A stretch of DNA of 64,000 bases from Achatina immaculata (taxonomy: Eukaryota > Mollusca > Gastropoda > Stylommatophora > Achatinidae): assembly GCA_009760885.1 (NCBI GenBank), contig CM019707.1, positions 36,630,234 to 36,694,233 on the forward strand, read 5' to 3'. The translations under genes and the position numbers were made by a program. Position 1 is the first letter of the stretch, and every line of letters begins with the position of its first letter. The notes below the pieces were generated by a model. The model was not told where the DNA came from. It saw only the letters and a program-made list of their open reading frames with translations, and did not search any database. Below, in pieces: positions 1-10,269 of this stretch.

Positions 1-89
1 GAGAAAAGTGTCCAGATTATTTGTTGAATAATTAATGGATTAGTGCTTGAAATTATATGTTTCATCAACACGAACAGAGGACATGGATG

Positions 90-830
90 TGGATCGACAA
101 GGAGAGAGGAGAGAAACGTGGATGAACAAGATGACAGGAGAGAAATGTGGGTCACCAAGATGGCAGGAGAGAAAGGTGGGTCGACAAGATGACAGGAGAG
201 AAAGGTGGGTCAACAAGATGACAGAAGAGCAAGGTAGGTCAACAAGATGACAGGAGAGAAAGGTGGGTCAACAAGATGACAGGAGAGAAAGGTGGGTCAA
301 CAAGATGATAAGAGTGAAAGGTGGGTCAACAAGATAACAGGAGAGAAAGGTGGGTCAACAAGATGATAAGAGTGAAAGGTGGGTCAACAAGATGACAGGA
401 GAGAAAGGTGGGTCAATAAGATGACAGGACAGAAAGGTGGGTCAACAAGATGACAGGAGAGAAAGGTGGGTCAACAAGATGACAGGACAGAAAGGTGGGT
501 CAACAAGATGACAGGAGAGAAAGGTGGGTCAACAAGATGACAGGAGAGAAAGGTGGGTCAACAAGATGACAGGAGAGAAAGGTGGGTCAACAAGATGACA
601 GGAGAGAAAGATGGATCAACAAGATGGCGGTAGAGAAAGGTGGGTCAACAAGATGGCGGGAGAGAAAGGTGGGTCAACAAGATGGCGGTAGAGAAAGGTG
701 GGTCAACAAGATGACAGGAGAGAAAGGTGGGTCAACAAGATGACAGGAGAGAACGCTGGGTCAACAAGATGACAGGATAGAAAAGTGGGTCAACAAGATG
801 ACAGGAGAGAAAGGTGGGCCGAGAAAAAGA
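90..830. repeat. 29-bp minisatellite
   Basis: About 25 head-to-tail copies of a 29-bp purine-rich unit built on GGTGGGTCAACAAGATGACA plus GGAGAGAAA. Variants (GATAAGAGTG, GGACAG, GGCGGTAG) recur in neighbouring copies, as expected from local unequal exchange. The open frames on either strand are repeat artefacts: 29 is not divisible by three, so frames do not persist. Confidence 0.95.
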
Positions 831-2170
831 GAGAAGAAAAATGTGGATCAACAAGAAGAGAGGAAACAAAGACAAAAAAAAGAGGAGACGAGACAACGAT
901 AGGCCAAGAAAAACAGACAAAGACGGGCCAAGAAGAGGAGACAATGATGGGTCAAGAAGAAGGGAAGAAACAAGGATGGGCTAAGAAGAAGAGACAAAGA
1001 TGGACTAATAAGAAGGGAGGAGACAAAGATGAGTCAAGAAGAAGGTAAGGGACAAAGATAGGTCAAAAAGAGGAGACGAGACAACGATAGACAAAGATGA
1101 GCCAAGAAAAGCAGACAAAGATCGGTCAAGAACAAAGGGGGAGACAAAGATATGCTAAGAAGAAGAGAGAAAGATAGGCTAACAAGAGGAGACAAAGAGA
1201 GGCCAAGAAGAGGAGACAAAGATTGGGTCAGGAAGAAGAGAGGAAACAAATATAGGCCAAAAAGAAGAGAGGAGACAAAGATGAATAAAGAAGAGGAGAC
1301 AAAGATGGTCCAATAAATGGAGACAACGATGGGTCAAAAAGAGGAGACAAACATGGGTCAAGAAGAAGACAAGAGATAAAAATGGGTAAAGAAGAGAAGA
1401 CAAAGATGGTTCAAGAAGAGAAGACAAAGATGGATCATGAAGAAGAGAGGAGACAAAGATTGGCCAAGAAGAAGAGAGGAGACAAGGTTGGGTCAAAAAG
1501 AGGAGAGTAAGGAAAGATGGATCAAGTAGAGAAGAAAAAGATTGGTAAGAAAAGCGGAGGAGACAAAATGGGTCAACAAGAAGATTGGAGGCAAAATTGT
1601 GCCAAGAAGAATAGAGGAGACAAAGATGGGCCAAGAAGAAGAGAGGAGACAAAGATGGGCCAAGAAGAAGAGAGGAGACAAAGATGGGCCAAGAAGAAGA
1701 GAGGAGACAAAGATGGGCCAAGAAGAAGAGAGGAGACAAAGATGGGCCAAGAAGAAGAGAGGAGACAAAGATGTGCCAAGAAGAAGAGAGGAGACAAAGA
1801 TGTGCCAAGAAGAAGAGAGGAGACAAAGATGGGCCATGAAGAGTAGAGGAGGCAAAGACAGGACGAAAAGAAGAGAATAGGGAAAGATGAGTCAAGAAGA
1901 GAAGACAAAAATAGATCAAGAAAAGGAGAGGAGACAAAAATAGGTCAACAAGAAGATTGGAGACAAAGATGTGCCAAGAATAAGAGAAAAAGCTGGGTGA
2001 TGAGGAGGAGAGGAGATAATAATAGGTCAAGAAGAAGAGAGGAGACAAAAATGGATCAAGAAGAAGAGACATATATGGGTAAGAAGAAAGGAGAAGGAAA
2101 AGATGGGTCGAGAAGAAAGGAGGAGGCAAAGATGGGTCAGCATGAAGAAATAGGACAAAGATTAGTCGGC
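831..2170. repeat. Degenerate 29-bp purine-rich minisatellite
   Basis: Continues the previous array with a diverged unit, AGACAAAGATGGGCCAAGAA plus GAAGAGAGG, also 29 bp. It is most regular at 1600-1830 and decays toward both edges. The shared GGGTCAA/GGGCCAA core and identical period suggest both arrays derive from one ancestor. The strand is almost pure purine, so the complementary frame of over 300 codons is only Leu/Ser/Phe-rich repeat translation, not a gene. Confidence 0.9.
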
Positions 2171-2250
2171 GTGGGTAGAAGAACAAAGACAATTTTTATG
2201 AACGTGAAATCTATCTGCAGTCAGTAAATCTCAAATGTAGACACTAAGCT

Positions 2251-2259
2251 GGATGATGG

Positions 2260-2309
<50 letters not shown>

Positions 2310-2312
2310 GTG
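2251..2312. repeat. (GAT/ATG)n trinucleotide microsatellite
   Basis: About 20 near-perfect GAT/ATG units. Family-A retrotransposon copies in this window end in the same trinucleotide, but no family-A coding sequence adjoins this tract. Confidence 0.95.
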
Positions 2313-2534
2313 ACGAAGTTAACAGAAACAGCAAGAGCCAAAAGCAGCAGACAATAGAAATAAATCAAAACACAACAGACAATAAAAGCAACAGATACAA
2401 CAACAACAACAACAGCAACAACAGCAACAAACAAACACAACAGATAACAACATTAAAAAACAATTATAAATAACAAAAGTAAGAGACAAAAGCAACAGTA
2501 GCAGACGATGATAACAACACCAAAACAACAGCAA
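2313..2534. other. CAA/ACAGCAAC-rich low-complexity sequence
   Basis: AC-rich sequence with CAACAA and CAGCAACAA runs and no gene. The same composition resumes at 2943-2990, after the retrotransposon fragment at 2544-2933, so that fragment split a pre-existing low-complexity tract. Confidence 0.7.
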
Positions 2535-2543
2535 CAACAGACA

Positions 2544-2933
2544 TCATCATCATCATGTGCCATGCCGACTGGCGTTGGCTATTATGCTTCTCCAGAGTAC
2601 GCGATCCTTCATGCAGTCCATCAGCTCAGTTGGTGATCTCCTCTCACACCATCCCGTCAGACTGTCCAGTATCATTTCTCTTGGTCTTCCTCTTGATCTT
2701 CTTCCTTCTATTTTTCCTGTTGTTATAATATTTTCAATGCCCCCTCTTCTCATTGCATGTCCTATGAAAGTACATTGTCTCTCTCTTATCTTTTTGACAA
2801 GGTTTTTTGTCTCTCCAGCTCTTCTCCTACATTCTTCATTAGTTATTTTTGCTGTCCAGGGGATTCGCAACATTCTTCTAATAAACCACATTTCTGCTGC
2901 TTCCAATGATTTTTGTGCAGACTTTCCTGTTGT
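2544..2933 (-). mobile_element. 5'-truncated RTE-like non-LTR retrotransposon, family A (3' end)
   Basis: The minus strand encodes about 120 residues of the C-terminal, post-polymerase part of an RTE-like endonuclease/reverse transcriptase ORF. Visible blocks are KSAQKSLEAAEMWFIRRML, IPWTAKITNEEC, GHAMRR and RSRGRPRE, ending ANASRHGT before the stop. Just past the stop is a (CAT/ATG)n tail. The fragment is bounded by a 9-bp direct repeat, CAACAGACA (2535-2543 and 2934-2942), a convincing target-site duplication. All catalytic domains are missing, so this is a dead 5'-truncated copy. Related copies lie at 13.3, 24.5, 52.5 and 59.0 kb. Confidence 0.88.
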
Positions 2934-3023
2934 CAACAGACAATAAACACAAAAACCGGAGCAACAACAAAACCAACAAGAAATAACATGAAGTTCCTGA
3001 TTTTTTAACTTTCTTTATCTGCA

Positions 3024-3405
3024 CCTCTCTATGTACCCCTCTAGTACCCCTCTCTGTACCCATCTGCGTACCCCTCTATGTACCCCTCTACGTACCCCTC
3101 TTTGTACCCATCTGCGTACCCCTCTATGTACCCATCTGCGTACCCCTCTATGTACCCATCTACGTACCCCTCTATGTACCCCTCTACGTACCCCTCTATG
3201 TACCCCTCTATGTACCCATCTGCGTACCCCTCTACGTACCCCTCTATGTACCCCTCTATGTACCCCTCTATGTACCTCTCTATGTACCCCTCTACGTACC
3301 CCTCTACGTACCCCTCTATGTACCCCTCTACGTACCCCTCTACGTACCCCTCTATGTACCCATCTGCGTACCCCTCTATGTACCCCTCTACGTACCCCTC
3401 TATAT
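3024..3405. repeat. 12-bp minisatellite, unit TACCCCTCTATG
   Basis: About 31 copies of a 12-bp unit with alternating variants (TACGTACCCC, CATCTGCG). Since 12 is divisible by three, long frames stay open on both strands (MYPS/TYPS forward, GYIEGYVE reverse). I do not regard either as a gene. Confidence 0.95.
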
Positions 3406-3790
3406 GTGTTTGGGTTAGTTCAGTGGTCAAGGGACATAATTCTATGTGAATATCATTGTTTCCTCTTCATTCACTAATTGTAGTCCGCCCTGCCTACTCT
3501 AGTGTGCCTCTCCCTGTAAGCAGACATTATCTTATTTCATAGACAGTTTTTTTGAAGTACTCGATTTACATCTTTGACTGGAGCCTTTACAAGACCGTGA
3601 AGTTGGTATGGTAAGGGACTACCATTCCTATTTCTGCTGTTCAACTCAACTACGAAACCAACTCCTCCATAAGTGGGACATTCATATGAATCCTCGTGCT
3701 AAGTCCACTCAAAATCTATTTAGAGTCCTCTATTCTTTTGTCGATTCAAACAGTTATAAACAGTATAGTTCTACAGTCATCTACTCCCCA
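3406..3790. other. Unique sequence, no gene seen
   Basis: Balanced, non-repetitive sequence between two minisatellites. No open frame longer than about 67 codons, no splice-bounded exon and no transposon signature were recognised. Confidence 0.5.
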
Positions 3791-4258
3791 ATTTACCCAA
3801 AGTGTCCCTGACTTCACTATTTTACCCAAACTGTCCCTGACTTCGCTATTTTACCCAAACTGTCCCTGACTTCGCTATTTTACCCAAAGTGTCCCTGGCT
3901 CCGCTACTTTACCCTAAGTGTCCCTGACTCCGCTACTTTACCCTAAGTGTCCCTGACTCCGCTACTTTATCCAAACTGTCCCTGACTCCGCTATTTTATC
4001 CAAACTGTCCCTGACTCCGCTACTTTATCCAAACTGTCCCTGACTCCGCTACTTTACCCTAAGTGTCCCTGACTCCGCTACTTTACCCTAAGTGTCCCTG
4101 ACTCCGCTACTTTATCCAAACTGTCCCTGACTCCGCTACTTTATCCAAACTGTCCCTGACTCCGATACTTTATCCAAACTGTCCCTGACTCCGATATTTT
4201 ATCCAAAATGTCCCTGATTTTCGACTTTACCTAAACTGTCCCTGACTTCCGACTTTAT
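3791..4258. repeat. 29-bp minisatellite (ACTGTCCCTGACTCCGCTA core)
   Basis: About 16 copies of a 29-bp unit, CTTTATCCAAACTGTCCCTG plus ACTCCGCTA. Variant classes (ACCCTAAGTG against ATCCAAACTG) occur in runs. Confidence 0.95.
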
Positions 4259-4690
4259 CTAAAGTGTCTCCTACTCCAGATTTTACCTAAAGTGTCTCCT
4301 ACTCCAGATTTTAACTAATGTGTCTCCTACTCCAGATTTTAACTAAATTGTCTCCTACTCCAGATTTTACCTAAAGTGTCTCCTACTCCCAACTTTACCT
4401 AAAGTGTCTCCTACTCCAGATTTTACCTAAAGTGTCTCCTACTCCAGATTTTACCTAAAGTGTCTTCTACTCCAGATTTTACCTAAAGTGTCTTCTACTC
4501 CCAACTTTACCTAAAGTGTCTCCTACTCCCAACTTTACCTAAAATGTCTCCTACTCCCAACTTTACCTAAAGTGTCTCCTACTCCCAACTTTACCTAAAA
4601 TGTCTCCTACTCCCAACTTTACCTAAAATGTCTCCTACTCCCAACTTTACCTAAAATGTCTCCGACTCCCGACTTTACCTAAAGTCTCCC
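4259..4690. repeat. 28-bp minisatellite derived from the preceding array
   Basis: About 15 copies of a 28-bp unit, ACCTAAAGTGTCTCCTACTC plus CAGATTTT. It aligns with the preceding 29-bp unit (TTTACC-TAAA-GTGTC-C-GACTCC), one base shorter, and the change of period is abrupt near 4258. A second subtype with CCCAACTTT fills 4500-4670. Confidence 0.92.
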
Positions 4691-5480
4691 CGACTCTACG
4701 ACTTCAACTCAGTGCCCTGACCTAGACTGTTACAGATTTCAAAACCTGTGACTTTTGCATAAAACTGCAATTCTCCATCTGTGGAAATACATCTACCGTC
4801 TCAGTGGTACCTGAAAGCGCGAAGCAAGCAAAGAGGTGGAAAGATGAGGTTAGAAGTGAGATAAGGTACACAGATGAAGCACAACGGACTGTGCTCTAGA
4901 TTTGAACTGTCTGTTGGACGCGCCATGGTACACTGAAAGGTCTCCTCACTGATTGGGTGTGATCGGGTGTCAAGATGCACGTCAACGTTTGAAGTGGATT
5001 CGAATTTAAACTTGAAAACAAACAACCCATGACTGATGACCCAAGTCTCCTGGGGTGCCTAGAGTGGGACTAATTTTTATCTTATTAACTATTCACTGGA
5101 CTTACGTGGTATGTTTTCTGTGGGTATAATTAGCTCTCCTGCTTGTGTTTTCTCTCCAGCTTTTGAGGCCAAATGTTTTGTTTCACAAACTCTAATTTAT
5201 CGCCCTTGTGAATTACTTCCCCTCGTTTCTCTCACCAAAATGACAAAGTATTCTTGGTCTTTTGCCTTATTTATATATTCTGTACAAGGTGTAACTCCCA
5301 AAAACGATGGAAGAAGAAATGAAAATATGGTTTTAAAAAAAAAATTAAATTTACATTAGCTATCTTTCTCAGTTAAATTTTGCTAACAGCTAAGAAAATG
5401 ATTATCTTTATGTTTGTGTGACAAAGATAAAAAAATAACGTTAAAAATAAATAAATCTTGTATTGCTTTGTACTATCTCC
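4691..5480. other. No gene recognised
   Basis: Non-repetitive AT-moderate sequence. The longest open frame, about 82 codons near 5111-5359, has no recognisable domain and no supporting splice context. Confidence 0.5.
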
Positions 5481-5510
5481 CTGTAACTGCGAACTGCTGT
5501 TCTTCGCAGC

Positions 5511-5825
5511 CGATGCTGTGGATGTGTTGAGGCACAACATAGTATCGAGGTGGAAGCCGGTTATGGCGGCTAATTGTGTTCAATCCCGGAGCACAGCTAA
5601 AAAGCAAAAAAGAGGAGGGTGAGTACGCAATGCTTCTTTAGCAGACTCCACCACCATGGGGACTATGGTGATCCCTACCCCGTTAGCCAGGCTAAGCCTG
5701 TTGCTGGGGTGGGGGGTACCAGTGGAGAGGTGGGACAGGGTGGAGGGTACCAGTGGAGAGGTGGGACAGGGTCTTGGTCAGCTATGGTTCGCTTATTACC
5801 TAATCAGACAGTGTCTTCAGCCTCA
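5511..5825 (+). repeat. Unnamed dispersed repeat R1, copy 1
   Basis: Shares a patchwork of blocks with 59888-60130: TATCGAGG, GGTTATGG, and the near-identical block AGACTCCACCACCATGGGGA followed by C(T/C)ATGG. In both copies a GGTGGGRCAGGGT motif follows about 100 bases later. It has no convincing coding potential. It could be a SINE or part of a non-autonomous transposon; the class is unknown. Confidence 0.6.
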
Positions 5826-6079
5826 TAAATAAATCAACAAATAAATAAATAAATCTCTGATTCATGATTAAAATATCGCGCCACGTTTTTCTTTTTAAAT
5901 TTATTTTAACACTGGAAAACTCCTTTTCTGTATGTTAATGGAGGATACACACAAATTCTCCAGGTTAGTTCTGATTATTCCAGGTCTGTGAATGTTAACA
6001 TGGCAGGCTGCCCCAAAGTAAGGAAAGATTTTAAAAAAAAAAAAGTCTTCTCGCGCCAAATGAAGGCCTAGATCTGGCC

Positions 6080-6106
6080 ATGATAACCTGCCCCCCCCCC
6101 CCCCAA
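6080..6106. repeat. Poly-C run
   Basis: An uninterrupted C tract inside otherwise unique sequence (5826-6187) that contains no gene. Similar C runs occur near 7625-7665, 10408-10436, 15303-15322, 33831-33841 and 40506-40518. Confidence 0.8.
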
Positions 6107-6187
6107 CCCCCCTGTGGAAATAACTCACCGGGTGAACAGCGCTAGCAACTTCTGACATTATTAGTCATGATTCCCGAGTACATTCAT

Positions 6188-6845
6188 GACAACGGACAAA
6201 ACAAACAAGCCAGCTGAAATATGTATCAGTGAGGAAAAACTGGAAGAGGTGGAGCGTATTGAACATCTTGGATCACTACTAACTAATAATGGAGATACAA
6301 TGAGGTGAGGGAAATTAAAAAGGAGGACAACTATCGCTCTTCAGAAAGTAAAACAACTAAAGAATCTGTGGAGAGGAACAGACAGAACTACAAAAATAAG
6401 ATTGTTAAGGGCATGCATCTTTCCCATAGCAGCATATGCCCGTGAGATCTGGACACTTAACAAAACAGCTGAGAAACACATAAATGCCTTTGAATGTAAA
6501 TGCTACAGAAGAGTTCTTCAAATATCATGGACACAAAAAAGAACAAATATATACATACTACAAGAACTTAATATTGAAGAAGGTTAGCTTGTAAAGAGGA
6601 TTAAATATAGAAAACTTAAATATTTTGGACGCATCAAATGTCATGAGAATTTAGAGAAAACCGTCTTGGAAGGGTACATAATGGGAAAAAGAAAGAGAAG
6701 AAGACCAAGGGTAAGATGGCTGCAAGACATCGTTGATAATCTGCGAATGGATACATCAGCAGCAGGGCATCTTGCTCACAACCGAGAGGGCTACAGGAGA
6801 GCTGTTAGGGAGGCAAAGTTCCGCAAGGGACATGCAGATGACTGA
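6188..6845 (+). mobile_element. 5'-truncated RTE-like retrotransposon, family C
   Basis: Encodes, with two or three frame breaks, the C-terminal part of an RTE-like polymerase ORF. Blocks in order are EEKLEEVERIEHLGSLL, TNNGDT, IFPIAAYA, NAFECKCYRRVLQISW, LQELNIEEG, KYFGRIK and an RKRRRPRVRWLQDIVD basic block, ending in AKFRKGHAD. The homologous inverted copy at 7912-8503 starts at the same point. The element's AATG-type tail is almost absent here (CATGCAGATGACTG). A stop follows LNIEEG and the basic block is in another frame, so the copy is dead. Confidence 0.82.
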
Positions 6846-6913
6846 TTCCAGAGGTACCCCGAAGTTCTTGCCCTGCACAGAACATCACGTGCTAGTACAC
6901 CTCCAGTCAAAGT

Positions 6914-7262
6914 CCCGACCCTTCAGAAGTGGCTCCGAGAACTTTATTAGTGAGAAATGTTCTAGAAAGGTTGGACCCTTTCAGAAGTGGCTCCGTGAAC
7001 TTTATTAGTGAGAAATGTTCGAGAAAGGTTGGACCCTTTCAGAAGTGGCTCCGTGAACTTTATTAGTGAGAAATGTTCGAGAAAGGTTGGACCCTTTCAG
7101 AAGTGGCTCCGTGAACTTTATTAGTGAGAAATGTTCGAGAAAGGTTGGACCCTTTCAGAAGTGGCTCCGTGAACTTTATTAGTGAGAAATGTTCGAGAAA
7201 GGTTGGACCCTTTCAGAAGTGGCTCCGAGAACTTTATTAGTGAGAAATGTTCGAGGAAGGTT
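6914..7262. repeat. 58-bp minisatellite
   Basis: About six copies of a 58-bp unit containing CCCTTTCAGAAGTGGCTCCG and GAGAAATGTTCGAGAAAGGT. The four central copies are nearly identical, suggesting recent expansion. Confidence 0.95.
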
Positions 7263-7911
7263 GGGCGAATAAAGGGAGATAAATCAACAAGACGTCTCAG
7301 TTAAAATAACCGGCCATGTTCCCTGCTGAGATTGTCAAATGAACTTCGTTGAGCACAAATCATATCACAAACCTGCAACTGTTTCTCACATGGAATGCCA
7401 CACCCGCAGTGTTATTCTTCTAATAACAACACTTCATTATGAATCACGTGGTTCAGTTATATCCATAATTAGCTTGGGAAGGGGGAGGGGGTTCTGCTTG
7501 ACCGTCAGTCACTGTGAAACTGACCAGGAGCGTAGGTGACCAGCCTCATCCAGTAAAGGCTGGATACGGTTTTGAACCAAGAGCTTCTGGCTTAGCCTGT
7601 CTGTCTCCCGTCAGCGCGTTCTGCCCGAGTCCCCTCCCCCCCCCTCCTCCACCCCCCCCCCTCTGGTGTCTCTCTGTCCTTTCTGTATATCGCCTCTTCT
7701 CCTCTCCTTAAACTTGCCTATCTACAAGTCACGTTTGCTCTCCTCACCAATTTATGATTCACGCCAAAAGTAACCTTTGGAGGAAGTTTTCCTTTGGACG
7801 TAACAATTGTTTATCAGACAATCAGCTTATTTCATGGGCTATATACCTTTTATAACTATTCTGTTATACAAACCGACAAACATTTATTGTTATTTATTTC
7901 AGCTAGTCATT
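7263..7911. other. No gene recognised; C-rich tract
   Basis: Contains a C-rich run at about 7625-7665 and an imperfect TTTTGAACC-type motif near 7570 that could be a decayed tRNA-like B box. No coding region is supported. Confidence 0.45.
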
Positions 7912-8503
7912 TGCACGTCTCTTGCAGAACTTTGCCTCCCTGAGAGCTCTCTTGTAGGCCTCTCGGTTGTAAGCAAGATGCCCTGCTGATCATGCGTTCA
8001 TTCGCAGATCCTTCCAAGACGGTTTTCTCTAAATTCTCATGACGTTTAACATGTCCAAAATATTTAAGTTTTCTCTCTTTAATCCTCTTTACTAGCCAGC
8101 CTTCTTCAATATTAAGCTCTTGTAGTATGGATATATTTGTTCTTTTCTTGTTTGTTGTGTCCATGATATTTGACGGACTCTTCTGTAGCATTTACATTCA
8201 AAGGCATTTATGTGTTTCTCAACTGCCTTGTTAAGTGTCCAGGTCTCACAGAAATATGTTGCGATGGGAAAGATGTATGCCCTTAAAAATCCTATTTTTC
8301 TAGACACGTCTGTTCCTCTCCACAGATTCTTTATTTGTTTTGCTTTCTGAAGAGCGATAAATGTCCTCTTTTTAATTTCCCTCATTGTATCTCCATTATT
8401 AGTTAGTAATGATTCAAGATATCCAAAACTCTCCACCTCTTCCAATTTTTCCTCGTTGATATATATTTCAGGTGCCTTATTTGTTTTGCCAGTTGTCATC
8501 AAT
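7912..8503 (-). mobile_element. RTE-like retrotransposon, family C, inverted copy
   Basis: Minus-strand copy of the family seen at 6188-6845. It encodes INEEKLEEVESFGYLESLLT, GDTMREIKKRTFIALQKAKQ, GFLRAYIFPIATYFCETWTL, NAFECKCYRRVRQISWTQ and ELNIEEGWLVKRIKERKLKY in two overlapping frames. The basic GKRKRGRPK-RWLQDIVD block is deleted between about 7985 and 8030, joining EGS to the terminal EAYKRALREAK-like end. With the copy at 6188 it forms an imperfect inverted pair about 1 kb apart. Confidence 0.82.
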
Positions 8504-8645
8504 TTTATTTACTTATAAATATTTTGTTATGCCAAATTCAGCTTAAAGGAAATCGCCACTAATAATTACTTCCCAAAAATGAAGAGTTCTCAATATTCTT
8601 GGCTGATTTATCTCACGTGTTTATGAAATGGAGAACAGTTAATAT

Positions 8646-8672
8646 GTTTGTTTGTTTGTTTGTTTGTTTGTT
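8646..8672. repeat. (TTTG)n microsatellite
   Basis: Six to seven perfect GTTT units. A similar GTTT/GTGT tract lies at 25435-25478. Confidence 0.85.
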
Positions 8673-8699
8673 TTGGTGGAAATGTGAAAAAAGAAGGGC

Positions 8700-8990
8700 C
8701 ATCGGTTTGGCTGTTGGTACCTCGGTGGTCTATTGGTTAATGCAGTCGTTTGCTGATCAGAAGGCCCTCGGTTCGATTTCGCGGTCAAGCCTTAGTTTCA
8801 TTTTTCGGACCCACCGGCATCGAGGCCTGTTCAGCCTAAAAAAAATGGGTGCCTAAGGTTTGCCTAGAAAAACAGAAGCAGAAAGGCAAGGTGCTGGTAC
8901 CACTACATCAAATGTGGTAGTGGTCTAGGCTCGTGAAGGCACTAACAATTCACAACCGTCTGCGCCATGCTGAAGCTGCGAGATATAGAC
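8700..8990 (+). mobile_element. tRNA-derived SINE
   Basis: Begins with a tRNA-like head holding an A-box-like CTCGGTGGTCTATTGGTTAA and a B box GGTTCGATT at 8771-8779, spaced as in RNA polymerase III promoters. A non-tRNA body follows, with GGCACTAACAATTCACAACC near its end. Ends and target-site duplication were not resolved. The head is too diverged to be a functional tRNA. Confidence 0.65.
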
Positions 8991-9106
8991 AGATGTGGTG
9001 GTACTGAAGAAAAGTTTAACACCCCTGGTTATAAACCTTATTGATAGTTATCTACGCCTTTGTCCCTTGCATTTGCGTGTAGCGGGAGTGTGAAGTGTTA
9101 CTGTCC

Positions 9107-9300
9107 TCACATGTGTAAACCACTGTTGCATTTAAGGTAGGGATGCCAGTGCCAGCCCTCACTGTTTTGAAATCCGTGGCTCCCATTTTCTGAGTCTGGA
9201 TCGGTCCGAAGAAATAAAACACTTCCCGAGTGGGGAATCGAACCGGCGGCCTTCTGATCGACGGAGGAGTGCACTAAACACCGCACCACAGCGGCCACAT
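9107..9300 (-). mobile_element. tRNA-derived SINE (minus strand)
   Basis: Reading the minus strand from 9300, the head GTGGCCGCTGTGGTGCGGTG contains an A-box-like segment. GGTTCGATTCC is a near-perfect B box (around 9234-9245). The body continues to about 9110. Boundaries are approximate. Confidence 0.65.
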
Positions 9301-9323
9301 AGACTAATTATCTCTGTCAGATA

Positions 9324-10269
9324 CAGTGGTGCCTCGGGTTGCGAACGCCTCTAGTCACGAAGAAATGGCCCACGAACACAATTTCCGAACAAATTTTCAC
9401 TCGACCCGCGAACAGTGCCTCGACGCACGAACGCACAAACATGGCTTTGGCGCCATGTTTTCGCCTCGCGAACAGCATCAGCTGTGTTCAGGTTTTCGCG
9501 CTGTGAACATTGTTTGTCGCTGCGTTGTTCTCGATACAATTTTGTTTATTTTTGTTTTTTGCATTACATTAGCCCTCATTATGGCTCCCAAGAAAGTGAG
9601 AAGTGTTAGTGACAGTGGTGTCAAGAAGCCTATGCGTAGTACAGCAGAAACGAAGAAGGAAATAATAACTAAACATGAGAATGGTGTTCGTGTTTCTGAT
9701 CTCGCCAAGCAGTACGACATGTCTAAATCTACGATCTGTACCATCTTAAAGAACAAAGTTGCGTCCTAACAAATTGGTGACCAGCAGAGCAGTGGACATT
9801 TTAAATGACAATGTCATTTTCGGAAAAGTATCCAACAGAGAAAAAGACAAATGTCTCTGGATCGTTATCTTGTGAAAGCGCCAAGCACCGAGCCAGCAAC
9901 TGAACCACTTCCCGGGGTACAAACAAGAGGGAAAAAAAAACACCAGAAATACCTACACAGTTGCCCGAAGTTATTATGGAATGGGACTTTCCTTCGAAGG
10001 AGTAGTCTTCTTCATCCTCGTCTTCCTCCTCCTCCTCCTCCTCCTCTTCTACCTGTGCCAGCAACTATCAACAACAAAGGTAAAGTTATACTGTATATTT
10101 TATATTATATATTTTTGCCACACAGAAATCAATTTAAAAAGTATAAAAAAACAATATGTTTATGGACGAACGGATTAATTCCATTTGCATTAATTTCAAA
10201 GAGAAAAATTGTTTCGGTTCGCGAACGAATTCAAAGAAAGAATTAAGTTCGTGACCCGGAGTACCACTG
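9324..10269 (+). mobile_element. pogo/Tigger-like DNA transposon, internally deleted
   Basis: A 946-bp unit with terminal inverted repeats: left CAGTGGTGCCTCGGGTTGCG, right end reading inward CAGTGGTACTCCGGGTCACG. It is flanked by TA on both sides (9322-9323 and 10270-10271), the pogo/Tc1 target. Between the ends it keeps only a CENP-B-type N-terminal domain and a C-terminal remnant. The DDE catalytic core is missing, so it is a non-autonomous derivative that could only move with transposase supplied elsewhere. Confidence 0.88.
9581..9769 (+). pseudogene. Tigger-like transposase N-terminal CENP-B helix-turn-helix remnant
   Basis: Starts at an ATG (MAPKKVRS) and runs 62 residues to a TAA. Residues about 20-58 (STAETKKEIITKHENGVRVS, then LAKQYDMSKSTICTIL) match the N-terminal helix-turn-helix of Tigger/pogo transposases, which binds the element ends. 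After the stop, other frames around 9815-10006 still show the family's C-terminal stretch (REK-QMSLDRYLVK, then TPEIPTQLPEV-MEWDFPSKE before a stop). About 300-400 residues of catalytic core are missing. An N-terminal-only product could still bind ends and act as a repressor, but that is inference. Confidence 0.8.

Noticed and set aside
1179..2192. 337-codon minus-strand frame
   Set aside because: Translation of a purine-rich minisatellite; Leu/Ser/Phe periodic with no unique domain.
2557..2946. 129-codon plus-strand frame
   Set aside because: Antisense shadow of the family-A retrotransposon fragment.
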